From assembly GCF_003330845.1 (NCBI RefSeq), contig NZ_CP026121.1, forward strand, positions 7,669,501 to 7,733,500: DNA of 64,000 nucleotides. The letters run 5' to 3'. The stretch comes from Streptomyces sp. Go-475 (GTDB lineage Bacteria > Actinomycetota > Actinomycetes > Streptomycetales > Streptomycetaceae). The position numbers and the translations under genes were made by a program. Shown piece after piece: positions 1 through 8,262 of this stretch; the first letter of the stretch is position 1, and each line of letters begins with the position of its first letter. The notes below the pieces were generated by a model. It had not been told where the DNA came from. It made no database searches and saw only the letters and a program-made list of their open reading frames with translations.

Positions 1-283
1 GGCGCTGATGGCGCTGCTCGCGGCGGGGGAGCGGGACTCCAAGGCCGTCGAGCGGGGCGTCGAGTGGCTCGCCGCCACCCAGCGGGAGGACGGCTCCTGG
101 GACGAGCCCTACTTCACGGGGACCGGCTTCCCGTGGGACTTCTCGATCAACTACCACCTCTACCGGCAGGTGTTCCCGCTCACCGCGCTCGGCCGGTACC
201 TGCACGGAGAGCCCTTCGCCGCGAAGCTGCGGGGGAGCGGAGAGACCGGGAAGCCGCTCGCCGAGGCCAAGGGAGCTGAATGA
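1..283 (+). CDS. shc: Squalene-hopene cyclase, C-terminal fragment
   Basis: The gene enters from the left edge, with codons in phase with position 2, and ends at the TGA at 281-283. Only about the last 93 residues are present. The segment with 'QREDGSW', 'GTGFPWDF' and 'YHLYRQVFPLTALGRY' matches the C-terminal repeat of squalene-hopene cyclases (QW motif, then the 'YHLYR..FP..ALGRY' tail). The enzyme folds squalene into hopene at the membrane. It overlaps the next gene by ATGA, and the downstream hpn genes confirm the pathway. The catalytic DxDD segment lies outside the window and cannot be checked. Confidence 0.9.
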   Translation, partial: ALMALLAAGERDSKAVERGVEWLAATQREDGSWDEPYFTGTGFPWDFSINYHLYRQVFPLTALGRYLHGEPFAAKLRGSGETGKPLAEAKGAE

Positions 284-921
284 GCACTCAGCCCGCTCCG
301 GCCCCGCTGCTGATCGCCTGTGCGCTCGGCATCGAGCAGTTCGCCCTGCGCGCGGGCGGCCGGGGCGGCGCCGGCGGGCCGGTCACCGTGCTGCGCACGG
401 GCATGGGGCCCGCGGCGGCCGAGCGGTCCGTCACGCGCGTGCTCGCCGACCCGGCCCTGCGCGACGCCGCCGTGCTGGCCACCGGCTTCTGCGCGGGGCT
501 CGCGCCGGGCATGCACCCCGGCGACCTGGTCGTCGCCGAGGAGACCCGCGACCCGCGCTCCACGACCCCCTGCGTCGGGACGGAGCTGCTGGTCAAGGAA
601 CTGGGCCGGGCGGTGCCCGGGCGGACCGTGCACACCGGGCCGCTCACCGGCTCCGACCACGTCGTGCGCGGTCACGAACGGTCCGAACTGCTCGCGACCG
701 GCGCGATCGCGGTCGACATGGAGTCGGCGGCCACGCTCCTGAGCGCCGTGCGGGCGGGCGAGCGCCCCGTTGCGGCCGTCCGGGTGGTCGTGGACGCTCC
801 TGAACATGAACTCGTCCGGATCGGCACGGTGCGCGGTGGAATATCAGCTTTCCGTGTCCTTCGCTCCGTCCTTCCCGCTTTCTTCGAATGGCACCGTTCC
901 TTGCTGCTCCCCAGGAGGTGA
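280..921 (+). CDS. hpnG: HpnG-like nucleoside phosphorylase of hopanoid biosynthesis
   Basis: A 213-aa protein of the purine nucleoside phosphorylase/MTAN fold. 'TGFCAGL' and 'VDMES' (residues 145-149) correspond to the base- and ribose-binding segments of that family. In hopanoid clusters this protein removes adenine from adenosylhopane, giving phosphoribosyl- or ribosylhopane. That role is known for the family and is supported here by position between shc and hpnH. The start overlaps the shc stop (ATGA). The 3' end carries the Shine-Dalgarno sequence of hpnH (AGGAGG, 913-918). The assignment rests on context because the fold alone would also fit other nucleosidases. Confidence 0.85.
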   Translation: MSTQPAPAPLLIACALGIEQFALRAGGRGGAGGPVTVLRTGMGPAAAERSVTRVLADPALRDAAVLATGFCAGLAPGMHPGDLVVAEETRDPRSTTPCVGTELLVKELGRAVPGRTVHTGPLTGSDHVVRGHERSELLATGAIAVDMESAATLLSAVRAGERPVAAVRVVVDAPEHELVRIGTVRGGISAFRVLRSVLPAFFEWHRSLLLPRR

Positions 922-926
922 GCCAG

Positions 927-1949
927 ATGGCCATGCCGCTCCGACAGTCCATCAAAGTCGCTACATACTTGGCTGAACAGAAGCTCCGCCGGCGGGACAA
1001 GTTCCCCCTGATCGTCGAGCTGGAGCCGTTGTTCGCCTGCAACCTCAAGTGCGAGGGCTGCGGCAAGATCCAGCATCCGGCCGGGGTGCTCAAGCAGCGG
1101 ATGCCGGTCGCCCAGGCCGTGGGGGCGGTCATGGAGTCCGGTGCCCCCATGGTGTCCATCGCCGGTGGTGAGCCGCTGATGCACCCGCAGATCGACGAGA
1201 TCGTGCGTCAGCTGGTGGCCAAGCGGAAGTATGTCTTCCTGTGCACCAACGCCATGCTGCTGCGCAAGAAGATGGACCAGTTCACGCCCTCTCCCTACTT
1301 CGCCTTCGCGGTGCACATCGACGGGCTGCGCGAGCGGCACGACGAGTCGGTCGCCAAGGAGGGCGTCTTCGACGAGGCCGTGGAGGCCATCAAGGAGGCC
1401 AAGCGGCGCGGCTTCCGGGTCACCACCAACTCGACCTTCTTCAACACCGACACCCCGCAGACCATCATCGAGGTGCTGAACTTCCTCAACGACGACCTCC
1501 AGGTCGACGAGATGATGATCTCGCCCGCCTACGCCTACGAGAAGGCCCCCGACCAGGAGCACTTCCTCGGCGTGGAGCAGACCCGCGAGCTGTTCAAGAA
1601 GGCCTTCGCGGGCGGCAACCGGCGGCGCTGGCGGCTCAACCACTCCCCGCTCTTCCTGGACTTCCTGGAGGGCAAGGTCGACTTCCCGTGCACGGCCTGG
1701 GCGATCCCGAACTACTCGCTCTTCGGCTGGCAGCGCCCCTGCTACCTGATGAGCGACGGGTACGTGCCGACGTACCGGGAGCTGGTCGAGGAGACCGACT
1801 GGGACAAGTACGGCCGCGGCAAGGACCCGCGCTGCGCCAACTGCATGGCGCACTGCGGCTACGAGCCCACCGCCGTCCTCGCCACCATGGGATCGCTGAA
1901 GGAGTCCCTGCGCGCCATGCGCGAGACGGTCTCCGGGAACCGGGAGTGA
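927..1949 (+). CDS. hpnH: Adenosyl-hopene transferase HpnH (radical SAM)
   Basis: A 340-aa radical SAM enzyme. The cluster motif CNLKCEGC places cysteines at residues 38, 42 and 45 (CX3CX2C). 'AGGEPLMHP' follows as the SAM-binding GGE motif, and the C-terminal '[12 protein letters not shown]' resembles the cysteine-rich tail of this family. HpnH joins the 5'-deoxyadenosyl group to the hopene side chain, the first step of C35 hopanoid synthesis. ATG 927 was chosen because AGGAGG sits 8 bases upstream. An in-frame ATG at 888 lies inside hpnG and has no comparable ribosome site. Length matches the family. Confidence 0.95.
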   Translation: MAMPLRQSIKVATYLAEQKLRRRDKFPLIVELEPLFACNLKCEGCGKIQHPAGVLKQRMPVAQAVGAVMESGAPMVSIAGGEPLMHPQIDEIVRQLVAKRKYVFLCTNAMLLRKKMDQFTPSPYFAFAVHIDGLRERHDESVAKEGVFDEAVEAIKEAKRRGFRVTTNSTFFNTDTPQTIIEVLNFLNDDLQVDEMMISPAYAYEKAPDQEHFLGVEQTRELFKKAFAGGNRRRWRLNHSPLFLDFLEGKVDFPCTAWAIPNYSLFGWQRPCYLMSDGYVPTYRELVEETDWDKYGRGKDPRCANCMAHCGYEPTAVLATMGSLKESLRAMRETVSGNRE

Positions 1950-1953
1950 TGCC

Positions 1954-3111
1954 ATGACCGCCATCCCGCTGGGCGTTCCCGAGGTGCCGGTCCGGCCGAT
2001 CGCGGAACGGCGCCTCTCGCGCCGGATCCAGGTCGGCCCGGTGCCGGTCGGGGGCGGGGCCCCGGTGTCGGTGCAGTCGATGACGACGACCCGTACGTCG
2101 GACGTCGGCGCCACGCTGCAGCAGATCGCCGAACTCACCGCCTCCGGCTGCCAGATCGTCCGGGTCGCCTGCCCCACGCAGGACGACGCGGACGCGCTGG
2201 CGACCATCGCCCGCAAGTCGCAGATCCCGGTGATCGCCGACATCCACTTCCAGCCCAAGTACGTGTTCGCGGCCATCGAGGCGGGCTGCGCCGCCGTCCG
2301 CGTCAACCCCGGCAACATCAAGCAGTTCGACGACCGGGTCAAGGAGATCGCCCGGGCCGCCAAGGACCACGCCACCCCGATCCGGATCGGCGTCAACGCC
2401 GGGTCGCTGGACCGGCGGCTGCTCCAGAAGCACGGCAAGGCCACCCCGGAGGCGCTCGTGGAGAGCGCGCTGTGGGAGGCGTCCCTGTTCGAGGAGCACG
2501 ACTTCCGGGACATCAAGATCTCCGTCAAGCACAACGACCCGGTCGTGATGATCGAGGCGTACCGGCAGCTCGCCGAGCAGTGCGACTACCCGCTGCACCT
2601 GGGGGTCACGGAGGCCGGGCCGGCGTTCCAGGGCACGATCAAGTCGGCGGTGGCCTTCGGCGCGCTGCTCTCGCAGGGCATTGGCGACACGATCCGGGTG
2701 TCGCTGTCGGCGCCGCCGGCCGAGGAGGTCAAGGTCGGCATCCAGATCCTGGAGTCCCTGGGGCTGCGCCAGCGCCGGCTGGAGATCGTCTCCTGCCCCT
2801 CCTGCGGCCGCGCCCAGGTCGACGTGTACAAGCTGGCCGACGAGGTCACGGCCGGCCTGGAAGGCATGGAAGTGCCGTTGCGCGTCGCCGTCATGGGATG
2901 TGTGGTCAACGGTCCCGGCGAGGCCCGGGAGGCCGATCTGGGGGTGGCCTCCGGCAACGGAAAGGGGCAGATCTTCGTCAAGGGCGAGGTCATCAGGACC
3001 GTCCCCGAGTCGAAGATCGTCGAGACGCTGATCGACGAGGCGATGAAACTCGCCGCGCAGATGGAGCAGGACGGCGTGGGGTCGGGGGAGCCGGCCGTCA
3101 CCGTGAGCTGA
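1954..3111 (+). CDS. ispG: 4-hydroxy-3-methylbut-2-en-1-yl diphosphate synthase
   Basis: A 385-aa protein with the IspG/GcpE signature: N-terminal TIM-barrel segment '[19 protein letters not shown]', 'RVNPGNI', and C-terminal [4Fe-4S] ligands in 'SCPSCGR' and 'GCVVNGPGE'. It converts MEcPP to HMBPP in the MEP isoprenoid pathway. It starts 4 bases after the hpnH stop with GGGAG upstream, so it is co-transcribed with the hopanoid genes. It is probably a second, dedicated copy. A housekeeping ispG would be expected elsewhere in the genome, which cannot be verified from this window. Confidence 0.95.
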   Translation: MTAIPLGVPEVPVRPIAERRLSRRIQVGPVPVGGGAPVSVQSMTTTRTSDVGATLQQIAELTASGCQIVRVACPTQDDADALATIARKSQIPVIADIHFQPKYVFAAIEAGCAAVRVNPGNIKQFDDRVKEIARAAKDHATPIRIGVNAGSLDRRLLQKHGKATPEALVESALWEASLFEEHDFRDIKISVKHNDPVVMIEAYRQLAEQCDYPLHLGVTEAGPAFQGTIKSAVAFGALLSQGIGDTIRVSLSAPPAEEVKVGIQILESLGLRQRRLEIVSCPSCGRAQVDVYKLADEVTAGLEGMEVPLRVAVMGCVVNGPGEAREADLGVASGNGKGQIFVKGEVIRTVPESKIVETLIDEAMKLAAQMEQDGVGSGEPAVTVS

Positions 3112-3140
3112 GCAGCACGGAATGCGAAGGGGGCCCGAGC

Positions 3141-5036
3141 GTGACGATTCTGGAGAGCATCCGGGGACCACGTGACCTGAAGGCGCTGTCCGAGGCGGAA
3201 CTCGGTGAACTGTCCGACGAGATCAGGGAGTTCCTGGTGCACGCGGTCGCCGCGACCGGCGGCCACCTGGGGCCCAACCTGGGGGTGGTGGAGCTGACCG
3301 TCGCCCTGCACCGGGTCTTCGAGTCACCGGTCGACCGCATCCTGTGGGACACCGGCCACCAGAGCTACGTCCACAAACTGCTGACCGGACGCCAGGACTT
3401 CTCCAAGCTGCGCGGCAAGGGCGGCCTGTCCGGCTACCCCTCGCGCGAGGAGTCCGAGCACGACGTCATCGAGAACAGCCACGCCTCCACGGCCCTCGGC
3501 TGGGCCGACGGCCTCGCCAAGGCGCGCCAGGTGCAGGGGGAGAAGGGGCACGTCGTCGCGGTGATCGGCGACGGGGCGCTCACCGGCGGCATGGCCTGGG
3601 AGGCCCTGAACAACATCGCGGCCGCCAAGAACCGCCCGCTGATCATCGTCGTCAACGACAACGAACGCTCCTACGCCCCGACCATCGGCGGCCTCGCCAA
3701 CCACCTCGCGACCCTGCGCACCACCGACGGCTACGAGCGGGTGCTGGCCTGGGGCAAGGACGTCCTCCAGGGCACGCCCCTGATCGGCACCACCCTCTAC
3801 GAGGCCCTGCACGGCGCCAAGAAGGGCTTCAAGGACGCGTTCGCCCCGCAGGGGCTGTTCGAGGACCTGGGCCTGAAGTACGTGGGCCCGATCGACGGGC
3901 ACGACATCGGGGCCGTGGAGTCCGCGCTGCGGCGCGCGAAACGCTTCCACGGCCCGGTCCTCGTGCACTGCCTCACGGAGAAGGGCCGCGGCTACGAACC
4001 CGCCCTCGCCCACGAGGAGGACCACTTCCACACCGTCGGCGTGATGGACCCGCTGACCTGCGAGCCGCTGTCGCCGGCCGGCGGCCCCTCCTGGACCTCC
4101 GTGTTCGGCGACGAGATCGTGCGGATCGGGGAGGAGCGGGAGGACGTGGTGGCGATAACCGCCGCCATGCTGCATCCGGTGGGTCTCGGCAAGTTCGCCG
4201 AGCGGTTCCCGGACCGGGTGTGGGACGTCGGGATCGCCGAGCAGCACGCGGCCGTGTCCGCGGCCGGTCTGGCGACGGGCGGCCTGCACCCGGTCGTCGC
4301 CGTCTACGCCACCTTCCTCAACCGCGCCTTCGACCAGCTGCTCATGGACGTGGCCCTGCACCGCTGCGGAGCGACCTTCGTGCTCGACCGGGCCGGCATC
4401 ACCGGTACCGACGGGGCCTCCCACAACGGCATGTGGGACCTGTCCGTCCTCCAGGTCGTGCCGGGCCTCAGGATCGCCGCGCCGCGCGACGCCGACCAGC
4501 TGCGGGCCCAGCTGCGCGAGGCCGTCGCCGTCGACGACGCGCCGACCCTCGTCCGCTTCCCGAAGGAGTCCGTCGGCCCGGCGATCCCGGCGGTCGACCG
4601 GGTGGGCGGACTGGACGTGCTGCACCGCGCCGACCGAGCGGAGGTGCTCCTGGTCGCCGTCGGTGTCATGGCGCCGGTGTGCCTCCAGGCCGCCGAGCTG
4701 CTCGAAGCCCGCGGCATCGGCTGCACGGTCGTCGACCCGCGCTGGGTCAAGCCCGTCGACCCGGCACTGCCCGGTCTCGCCGCCGAGCACCGCCTGGTCG
4801 CCGTCGTCGAGGACAACAGCCGGGCGGCCGGGGTCGGCTCGGCCGTGGCGCTGGCCCTCGGGGACGCCGAGGTCGACGTGCCCGTACGGCGGTTCGGCAT
4901 CCCGGAGCAGTTCCTCGCGCACGCCAAGCGCGGCGAGGTGCTCGCCGACATCGGCCTGACACCCGTCGAGATCGCCGGACGGATCAGCGCGAGCCTGACC
5001 GTCAAGGAAGAGCTGTCCAAGGAGCCACAGGAATGA
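3141..5036 (+). CDS. dxs: 1-deoxy-D-xylulose-5-phosphate synthase
   Basis: A 631-aa thiamine diphosphate enzyme. Visible motifs are '[15 protein letters not shown]' near the N-terminus, '[16 protein letters not shown]' (GDG thiamine-binding motif), 'VGIAEQHA' in the pyrimidine domain and the C-terminal transketolase-like domain. It makes DXP from pyruvate and glyceraldehyde 3-phosphate, the entry step of the MEP pathway. The start is GTG 3141 with an AAGGGGG ribosome site at 3128-3134. The reading frame is open far upstream inside ispG, but the earlier starts are not credible. The stop overlaps the next gene by ATGA. With ispG it brings isoprenoid supply into the hopanoid operon. Confidence 0.95.
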   Translation: MTILESIRGPRDLKALSEAELGELSDEIREFLVHAVAATGGHLGPNLGVVELTVALHRVFESPVDRILWDTGHQSYVHKLLTGRQDFSKLRGKGGLSGYPSREESEHDVIENSHASTALGWADGLAKARQVQGEKGHVVAVIGDGALTGGMAWEALNNIAAAKNRPLIIVVNDNERSYAPTIGGLANHLATLRTTDGYERVLAWGKDVLQGTPLIGTTLYEALHGAKKGFKDAFAPQGLFEDLGLKYVGPIDGHDIGAVESALRRAKRFHGPVLVHCLTEKGRGYEPALAHEEDHFHTVGVMDPLTCEPLSPAGGPSWTSVFGDEIVRIGEEREDVVAITAAMLHPVGLGKFAERFPDRVWDVGIAEQHAAVSAAGLATGGLHPVVAVYATFLNRAFDQLLMDVALHRCGATFVLDRAGITGTDGASHNGMWDLSVLQVVPGLRIAAPRDADQLRAQLREAVAVDDAPTLVRFPKESVGPAIPAVDRVGGLDVLHRADRAEVLLVAVGVMAPVCLQAAELLEARGIGCTVVDPRWVKPVDPALPGLAAEHRLVAVVEDNSRAAGVGSAVALALGDAEVDVPVRRFGIPEQFLAHAKRGEVLADIGLTPVEIAGRISASLTVKEELSKEPQE

Positions 5037-6448
5037 CAACCGCCGAGTCCGCGTCGGAGTCGTCGCAGGCCGGGGAGTTCGACCTCGGCGCGCTGCTGGC
5101 CGAGCGCGGAGCCGAGCGCTACGAGCTGCACACCCGGTACCTCAACCACCAGCTCCCGCGCATGCTGCACACCATCGGCTTCGACAAGGTCTACGAGCGC
5201 GCCGAGGGCGCCTACTTCTACGACGCGGACGGCGACGACTACCTGGACATGCTCGCCGGGTTCGGGGTGATGGGGCTCGGCCGCCACCACCCCGTCGTGC
5301 GCAAGGCGCTGCACGACGTCCTGGACGCCGGCCTCGCCGACCTCACCCGGTTCGACTGCCAGCCGCTGCCGGGCCTGCTGGCCGAGAAGCTGCTCGCGCA
5401 CAGCCCGCACCTGGACCGGGTGTTCTTCGGCAACAGCGGCACCGAGGCCGTCGAGGGCGCCCTGAAGTTCGCCCGGTTCGTCACCGGCCGCCCCAGGGTC
5501 CTGTACTGCGCGCACGCCTTCCACGGCCTGACCACCGGCTCCCTCTCCGTCAACGGCGAGGCCGGCTTCCGCGACGGCTTCGCCCCGCTGCTGCCCGACA
5601 CTGCCGTGCCGCTCGGCGACCTCGACGCGCTGGAACGGGAGCTGCGGAAGGGCGACGTCGCCGCCCTGATCGTCGAACCCATCCAGGGCAAGGGCGTGCT
5701 GGAGTCCCCGCCCGGCTACCTGCTCGCCGCCCAGGAGCTGCTGCACCGGCACAAGGCGCTGCTCATCGCCGACGAGGTGCAGACGGGCCTCGGCCGGACC
5801 GGCGACTTCTACGGCTACCAGCACGAGGACGGGGTGGAACCCGACCTGGTGTGCGTGGCCAAGGCGCTGTCCGGCGGCTATGTGCCCGTGGGTGCCACGA
5901 TCGGCAGGGACTGGATCTTCAAGAAGGTCTACTCGTCCATGGACCGGGTGCTGGTCCACTCGGCGAGCTTCGGCTCGAACGCCCAGGCCATGGCGGCGGG
6001 CCTGGCGGTGCTGTCGGTGATGGAGAACGAGCAGATCGTCGCGAACGTCCGGGCCACCGGCGAACGGCTCCGGTCCCGGCTCGCGGCGCTGACGGACAAG
6101 TACGAGATGCTCGCCGAGGTCCGCGGCCGGGGTCTGATGATCGGCATCGAGTTCGGCCGGCCCAGGTCGCTGAAACTGCGCAGCCGCTGGACCATGCTCC
6201 AGGCCGCGCGCAAGGGACTGTTCGCGCAGATGGTCGTCGTACCGCTGCTGCAGAAGCACCGCATCCTCACCCAGGTCTCCGGCGACCACATGGAGGTGAT
6301 CAAGCTGATCCCGCCGCTGATCATCGGCGAGCGGGAGGTGGACCGGTTCGTCGACGCCTTCACGGCCGTGATGGACGACGCGCACGACGGCGGCCTGGTC
6401 TGGGACTTCGGGAAGACACTGGTCAAGCAGGCCGTGGCCAACCGCTGA
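5033..6448 (+). CDS. hpnO: HpnO-type class III aminotransferase (aminobacteriohopanetriol synthesis)
   Basis: A 471-aa class III PLP aminotransferase. '[16 protein letters not shown]', '[11 protein letters not shown]' and the PLP lysine K277 in '[14 protein letters not shown]' are visible. In hopanoid clusters HpnO converts ribosylhopane to aminobacteriohopanetriol. The N-terminal stretch '[29 protein letters not shown]' and the long C-terminal part fit the HpnO subgroup better than ornithine aminotransferases. The ATG overlaps the dxs stop (ATGA), so this is the last enzyme gene of the operon before the regulator. The substrate is inferred from context. Confidence 0.88.
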   Translation: MTTAESASESSQAGEFDLGALLAERGAERYELHTRYLNHQLPRMLHTIGFDKVYERAEGAYFYDADGDDYLDMLAGFGVMGLGRHHPVVRKALHDVLDAGLADLTRFDCQPLPGLLAEKLLAHSPHLDRVFFGNSGTEAVEGALKFARFVTGRPRVLYCAHAFHGLTTGSLSVNGEAGFRDGFAPLLPDTAVPLGDLDALERELRKGDVAALIVEPIQGKGVLESPPGYLLAAQELLHRHKALLIADEVQTGLGRTGDFYGYQHEDGVEPDLVCVAKALSGGYVPVGATIGRDWIFKKVYSSMDRVLVHSASFGSNAQAMAAGLAVLSVMENEQIVANVRATGERLRSRLAALTDKYEMLAEVRGRGLMIGIEFGRPRSLKLRSRWTMLQAARKGLFAQMVVVPLLQKHRILTQVSGDHMEVIKLIPPLIIGEREVDRFVDAFTAVMDDAHDGGLVWDFGKTLVKQAVANR

Positions 6449-6451
6449 TTT

Positions 6452-6486
6452 TTGCCCCTGAGGCAAGAAATTTGCCGCTGAGGCAA
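6452..6486. promoter_or_regulatory. Two tandem operator-like dyads upstream of an XRE/cupin gene
   Basis: TTGCCCCTGAGGCAA (6452-6466) and TTGCCGCTGAGGCAA (6472-6486) are two copies of a TTGCC-N5-GGCAA dyad that differ at one base. Their centres are exactly 20 bp apart, about two helical turns. They lie 20 bp before the regulator start and just after hpnO. They are the likely autoregulatory sites of the adjacent XRE/cupin protein. Confidence 0.7.
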
Positions 6487-6506
6487 GGCTCCGGCTGAAT
6501 GGAGGC

Positions 6507-7154
6507 ATGAGCTCCTCCGACACCGAGCGGCCCTCCGGGGCCGACTCGCCGGCCGACCAGCCGGCCGGTGCGCTGCCCGGCGTGGTCGCGCCCCAGCTGC
6601 GGGCGCTGCGGCGCCAGGCCTCCCTGACGCTGGAGGCCGCGGCCCGCGCCGCCGGGCTGTCGCCCGCCCACCTCTCCCGTCTGGAGACCGGGCAGCGCCA
6701 GCCCTCGCTGCCGATGCTGCTCGCGCTCGCCCGTGTCTACGGTACGACCGTCTCCGAGCTGCTCGGCGAGACGGTCGCCGGCCGGGACGCCGTCGTCCGC
6801 GCCGCCGACATGGAACCGACCGAGGCGGGCGGCTGGACCTACTGGCAGGCCGGCGCCTCCGGGCGCGGGATGCAGGCCCTGCGGGTCCGCGTCCCCTACG
6901 GCTCCCAGGGCGACATCGTGCGCGTCCACCCGGGCGAGGAGTGGCTCCATGTGCTGCGGGGCCGGCTGCGGCTGCGCCTCGGGGACACCGCGCACCGGCT
7001 GGCGCCCGGCGACAGCGCCCACTTCGACTCGCTCACCCCGCACCGGATCGCCGCCGAGGACCACGACGGAGTCGAGCTGCTCTTCGTCCACACCCTGCTG
7101 CAGAGCCCCACGGCCGCCCTCTGTCTGGGCCCCACCCCTGGAGAGACGCCATGA
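6507..7154 (+). CDS. XRE-family regulator with C-terminal cupin domain
   Basis: A 215-aa protein. An N-terminal helix-turn-helix ('LRALRRQASLTLEAAARAAGLSPAHLSRLETGQRQPSLPMLLALARVYGTTVSELLGE', about residues 30-90, here given only as the span) is followed by a cupin barrel at about 125-195 ('HPGEEWLHVLRG', 'LAPGDSAHFDS'). Such proteins usually repress or activate neighbouring genes in response to a small ligand bound in the cupin. GGAGG at 6501-6505 supports the ATG at 6507. The two dyads just upstream suggest autoregulation. It is the gene after the hopanoid operon and shares an ATGA overlap with the small membrane-peptide gene. Its ligand and targets are unknown. Confidence 0.85.
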   Translation: MSSSDTERPSGADSPADQPAGALPGVVAPQLRALRRQASLTLEAAARAAGLSPAHLSRLETGQRQPSLPMLLALARVYGTTVSELLGETVAGRDAVVRAADMEPTEAGGWTYWQAGASGRGMQALRVRVPYGSQGDIVRVHPGEEWLHVLRGRLRLRLGDTAHRLAPGDSAHFDSLTPHRIAAEDHDGVELLFVHTLLQSPTAALCLGPTPGETP

Positions 7155-7270
7155 GGGACATGGAGGAGAAGTTCCCCCGCGCCCTGTGGGTGCGGCTGTT
7201 CGTCTACCTCATCCTGGGGCACGTCTTCGCCGCGTTCATCTACCTGCTGTTCGAGGTGGGCGCCAAGTAG
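7151..7270 (+). CDS. Small single-pass membrane protein, DUF6126-like (39 aa)
   Basis: The start codon overlaps the regulator stop (ATGA), so translation is probably coupled. The 39-aa product has a charged N-terminus ('MRDMEEKFPRALW') and one hydrophobic helix at about residues 13-35 ('VRLFVYLILGHVFAAFIYLLF'), then 'EVGAK'. It resembles the small actinobacterial DUF6126 family, recalled from memory. The pairing with an XRE/cupin regulator suggests a membrane partner or sensor for that regulator, which is inference. It is easily missed because of its size. Confidence 0.75.
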   Translation: MRDMEEKFPRALWVRLFVYLILGHVFAAFIYLLFEVGAK

Positions 7271-7285
7271 CCGCCGGGCGGCGCC

Positions 7286-8083
7286 TCAGTCGAGGAGCCG
7301 CTCGCGCAGCCGCTCCCGGGTCGTGGGGGCGAGCCCGAGGCCCTTCTCCAGATAGGCGTCCACGCCGCCCCAGGTCTCCTCGATGGTGTCGAACGCCGCC
7401 GCCAGGTACTCGGCGCGCGCGTCGAACAGCGGGTTCAGCAGCTCCATGACCTCGGGGGAGTAGGCCGAGGCGTGGGAGCTGCTGCGGTGCACCTTGTAAC
7501 GGCGGTGCTTGGCGTTGGACTTCAGGTAGTCCTCGACGATCGCCTCGCGCTCGACGCCCAGGGCGAGCAGCGTCACCGCGATGGACAGGCCCGCGCGGTC
7601 CTTGCCCGCCGCGCAGTGCATCAGCGCGGGGACGCTGTCCTCGGCGAGCGCGTGCAGCACGCGGGAGTGCTCGGCCGTGCGGCTCCTGATGATCGTGCGG
7701 TACGAGGCGATCATCCGGTCCGCGCCCTTGCCGTCCGAGAGGATCGCGCGCAGCTGGTCCAGGTCGCCGTCGCGGACCATCTTCCAGAACTCGGCGCCGT
7801 CGGCCGGGTCGCTCAGCGGCAGGTTCACGTTGCGCACGCCCGGCAGCTCGATGTCCGGCCCTTCGAGCTTCTGGTCGGCGGCGTTGCGGAAGTCGAAGAC
7901 CGTGTGCAGGCCCAGGCCGGACAGGAAGGCGGCGTCCTCACCGGTCGCGTGGGCGAGGTGGCCGCTGCGGAACAGCACTCCCTGCCGCACCCGCCGTCCG
8001 TCCACGGTCGGCAGCCCGCCCACATCGCGGAAGTTGCGGACTCCGGCCAGCTCGGGCTCGGTCGACGGGACCTGCTGCGTCAC
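7286..8083 (-). CDS. Tyrosine/dual-specificity-type phosphatase
   Basis: A 265-aa protein with the P-loop phosphatase signature CX5R in 'MHCAAGKDRAG' (Cys157, Arg163) and the N-terminal 'RNFRDVGGL' motif typical of bacterial tyrosine phosphatases. It presumably removes phosphate from phosphotyrosine or a small phosphorylated metabolite. GTG at 8083 was chosen because GGAGG lies just upstream on this strand. A longer in-frame start at 8176 would add an arginine-rich leader with no ribosome site. It is convergent with the DUF6126 gene and divergent from the alpha-galactosidase. The substrate cannot be inferred. Confidence 0.85.
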   Translation of the reverse strand: MTQQVPSTEPELAGVRNFRDVGGLPTVDGRRVRQGVLFRSGHLAHATGEDAAFLSGLGLHTVFDFRNAADQKLEGPDIELPGVRNVNLPLSDPADGAEFWKMVRDGDLDQLRAILSDGKGADRMIASYRTIIRSRTAEHSRVLHALAEDSVPALMHCAAGKDRAGLSIAVTLLALGVEREAIVEDYLKSNAKHRRYKVHRSSSHASAYSPEVMELLNPLFDARAEYLAAAFDTIEETWGGVDAYLEKGLGLAPTTRERLRERLLD

Positions 8084-8262
8084 GAGGGCTCCTCCCCTTC
8101 GGCGCCGTCGGCGCGGCTCGTCGACGGGCACCACTCGACGATACGACATGCCTGCCTGGGGCAATGAGTTGTCCACAGGCGTTGCAGCGAGCCCCCCGAG
8201 CCCTTGATGATGTTGCGGCCTGGTCGCACCTGGTCGGGCTTGTTCGAATCTGTGAGGGCTTG

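Noticed and set aside
672..2534. 620-codon frame antisense to hpnH and ispG
   Set aside because: Frame is open only because of GC bias; both sense genes are well recognised.
8164..8262. ATG 8164 as start of the alpha-galactosidase
   Set aside because: Adds 33 residues not typical of GH36; ATG 8263 has GAGGG.
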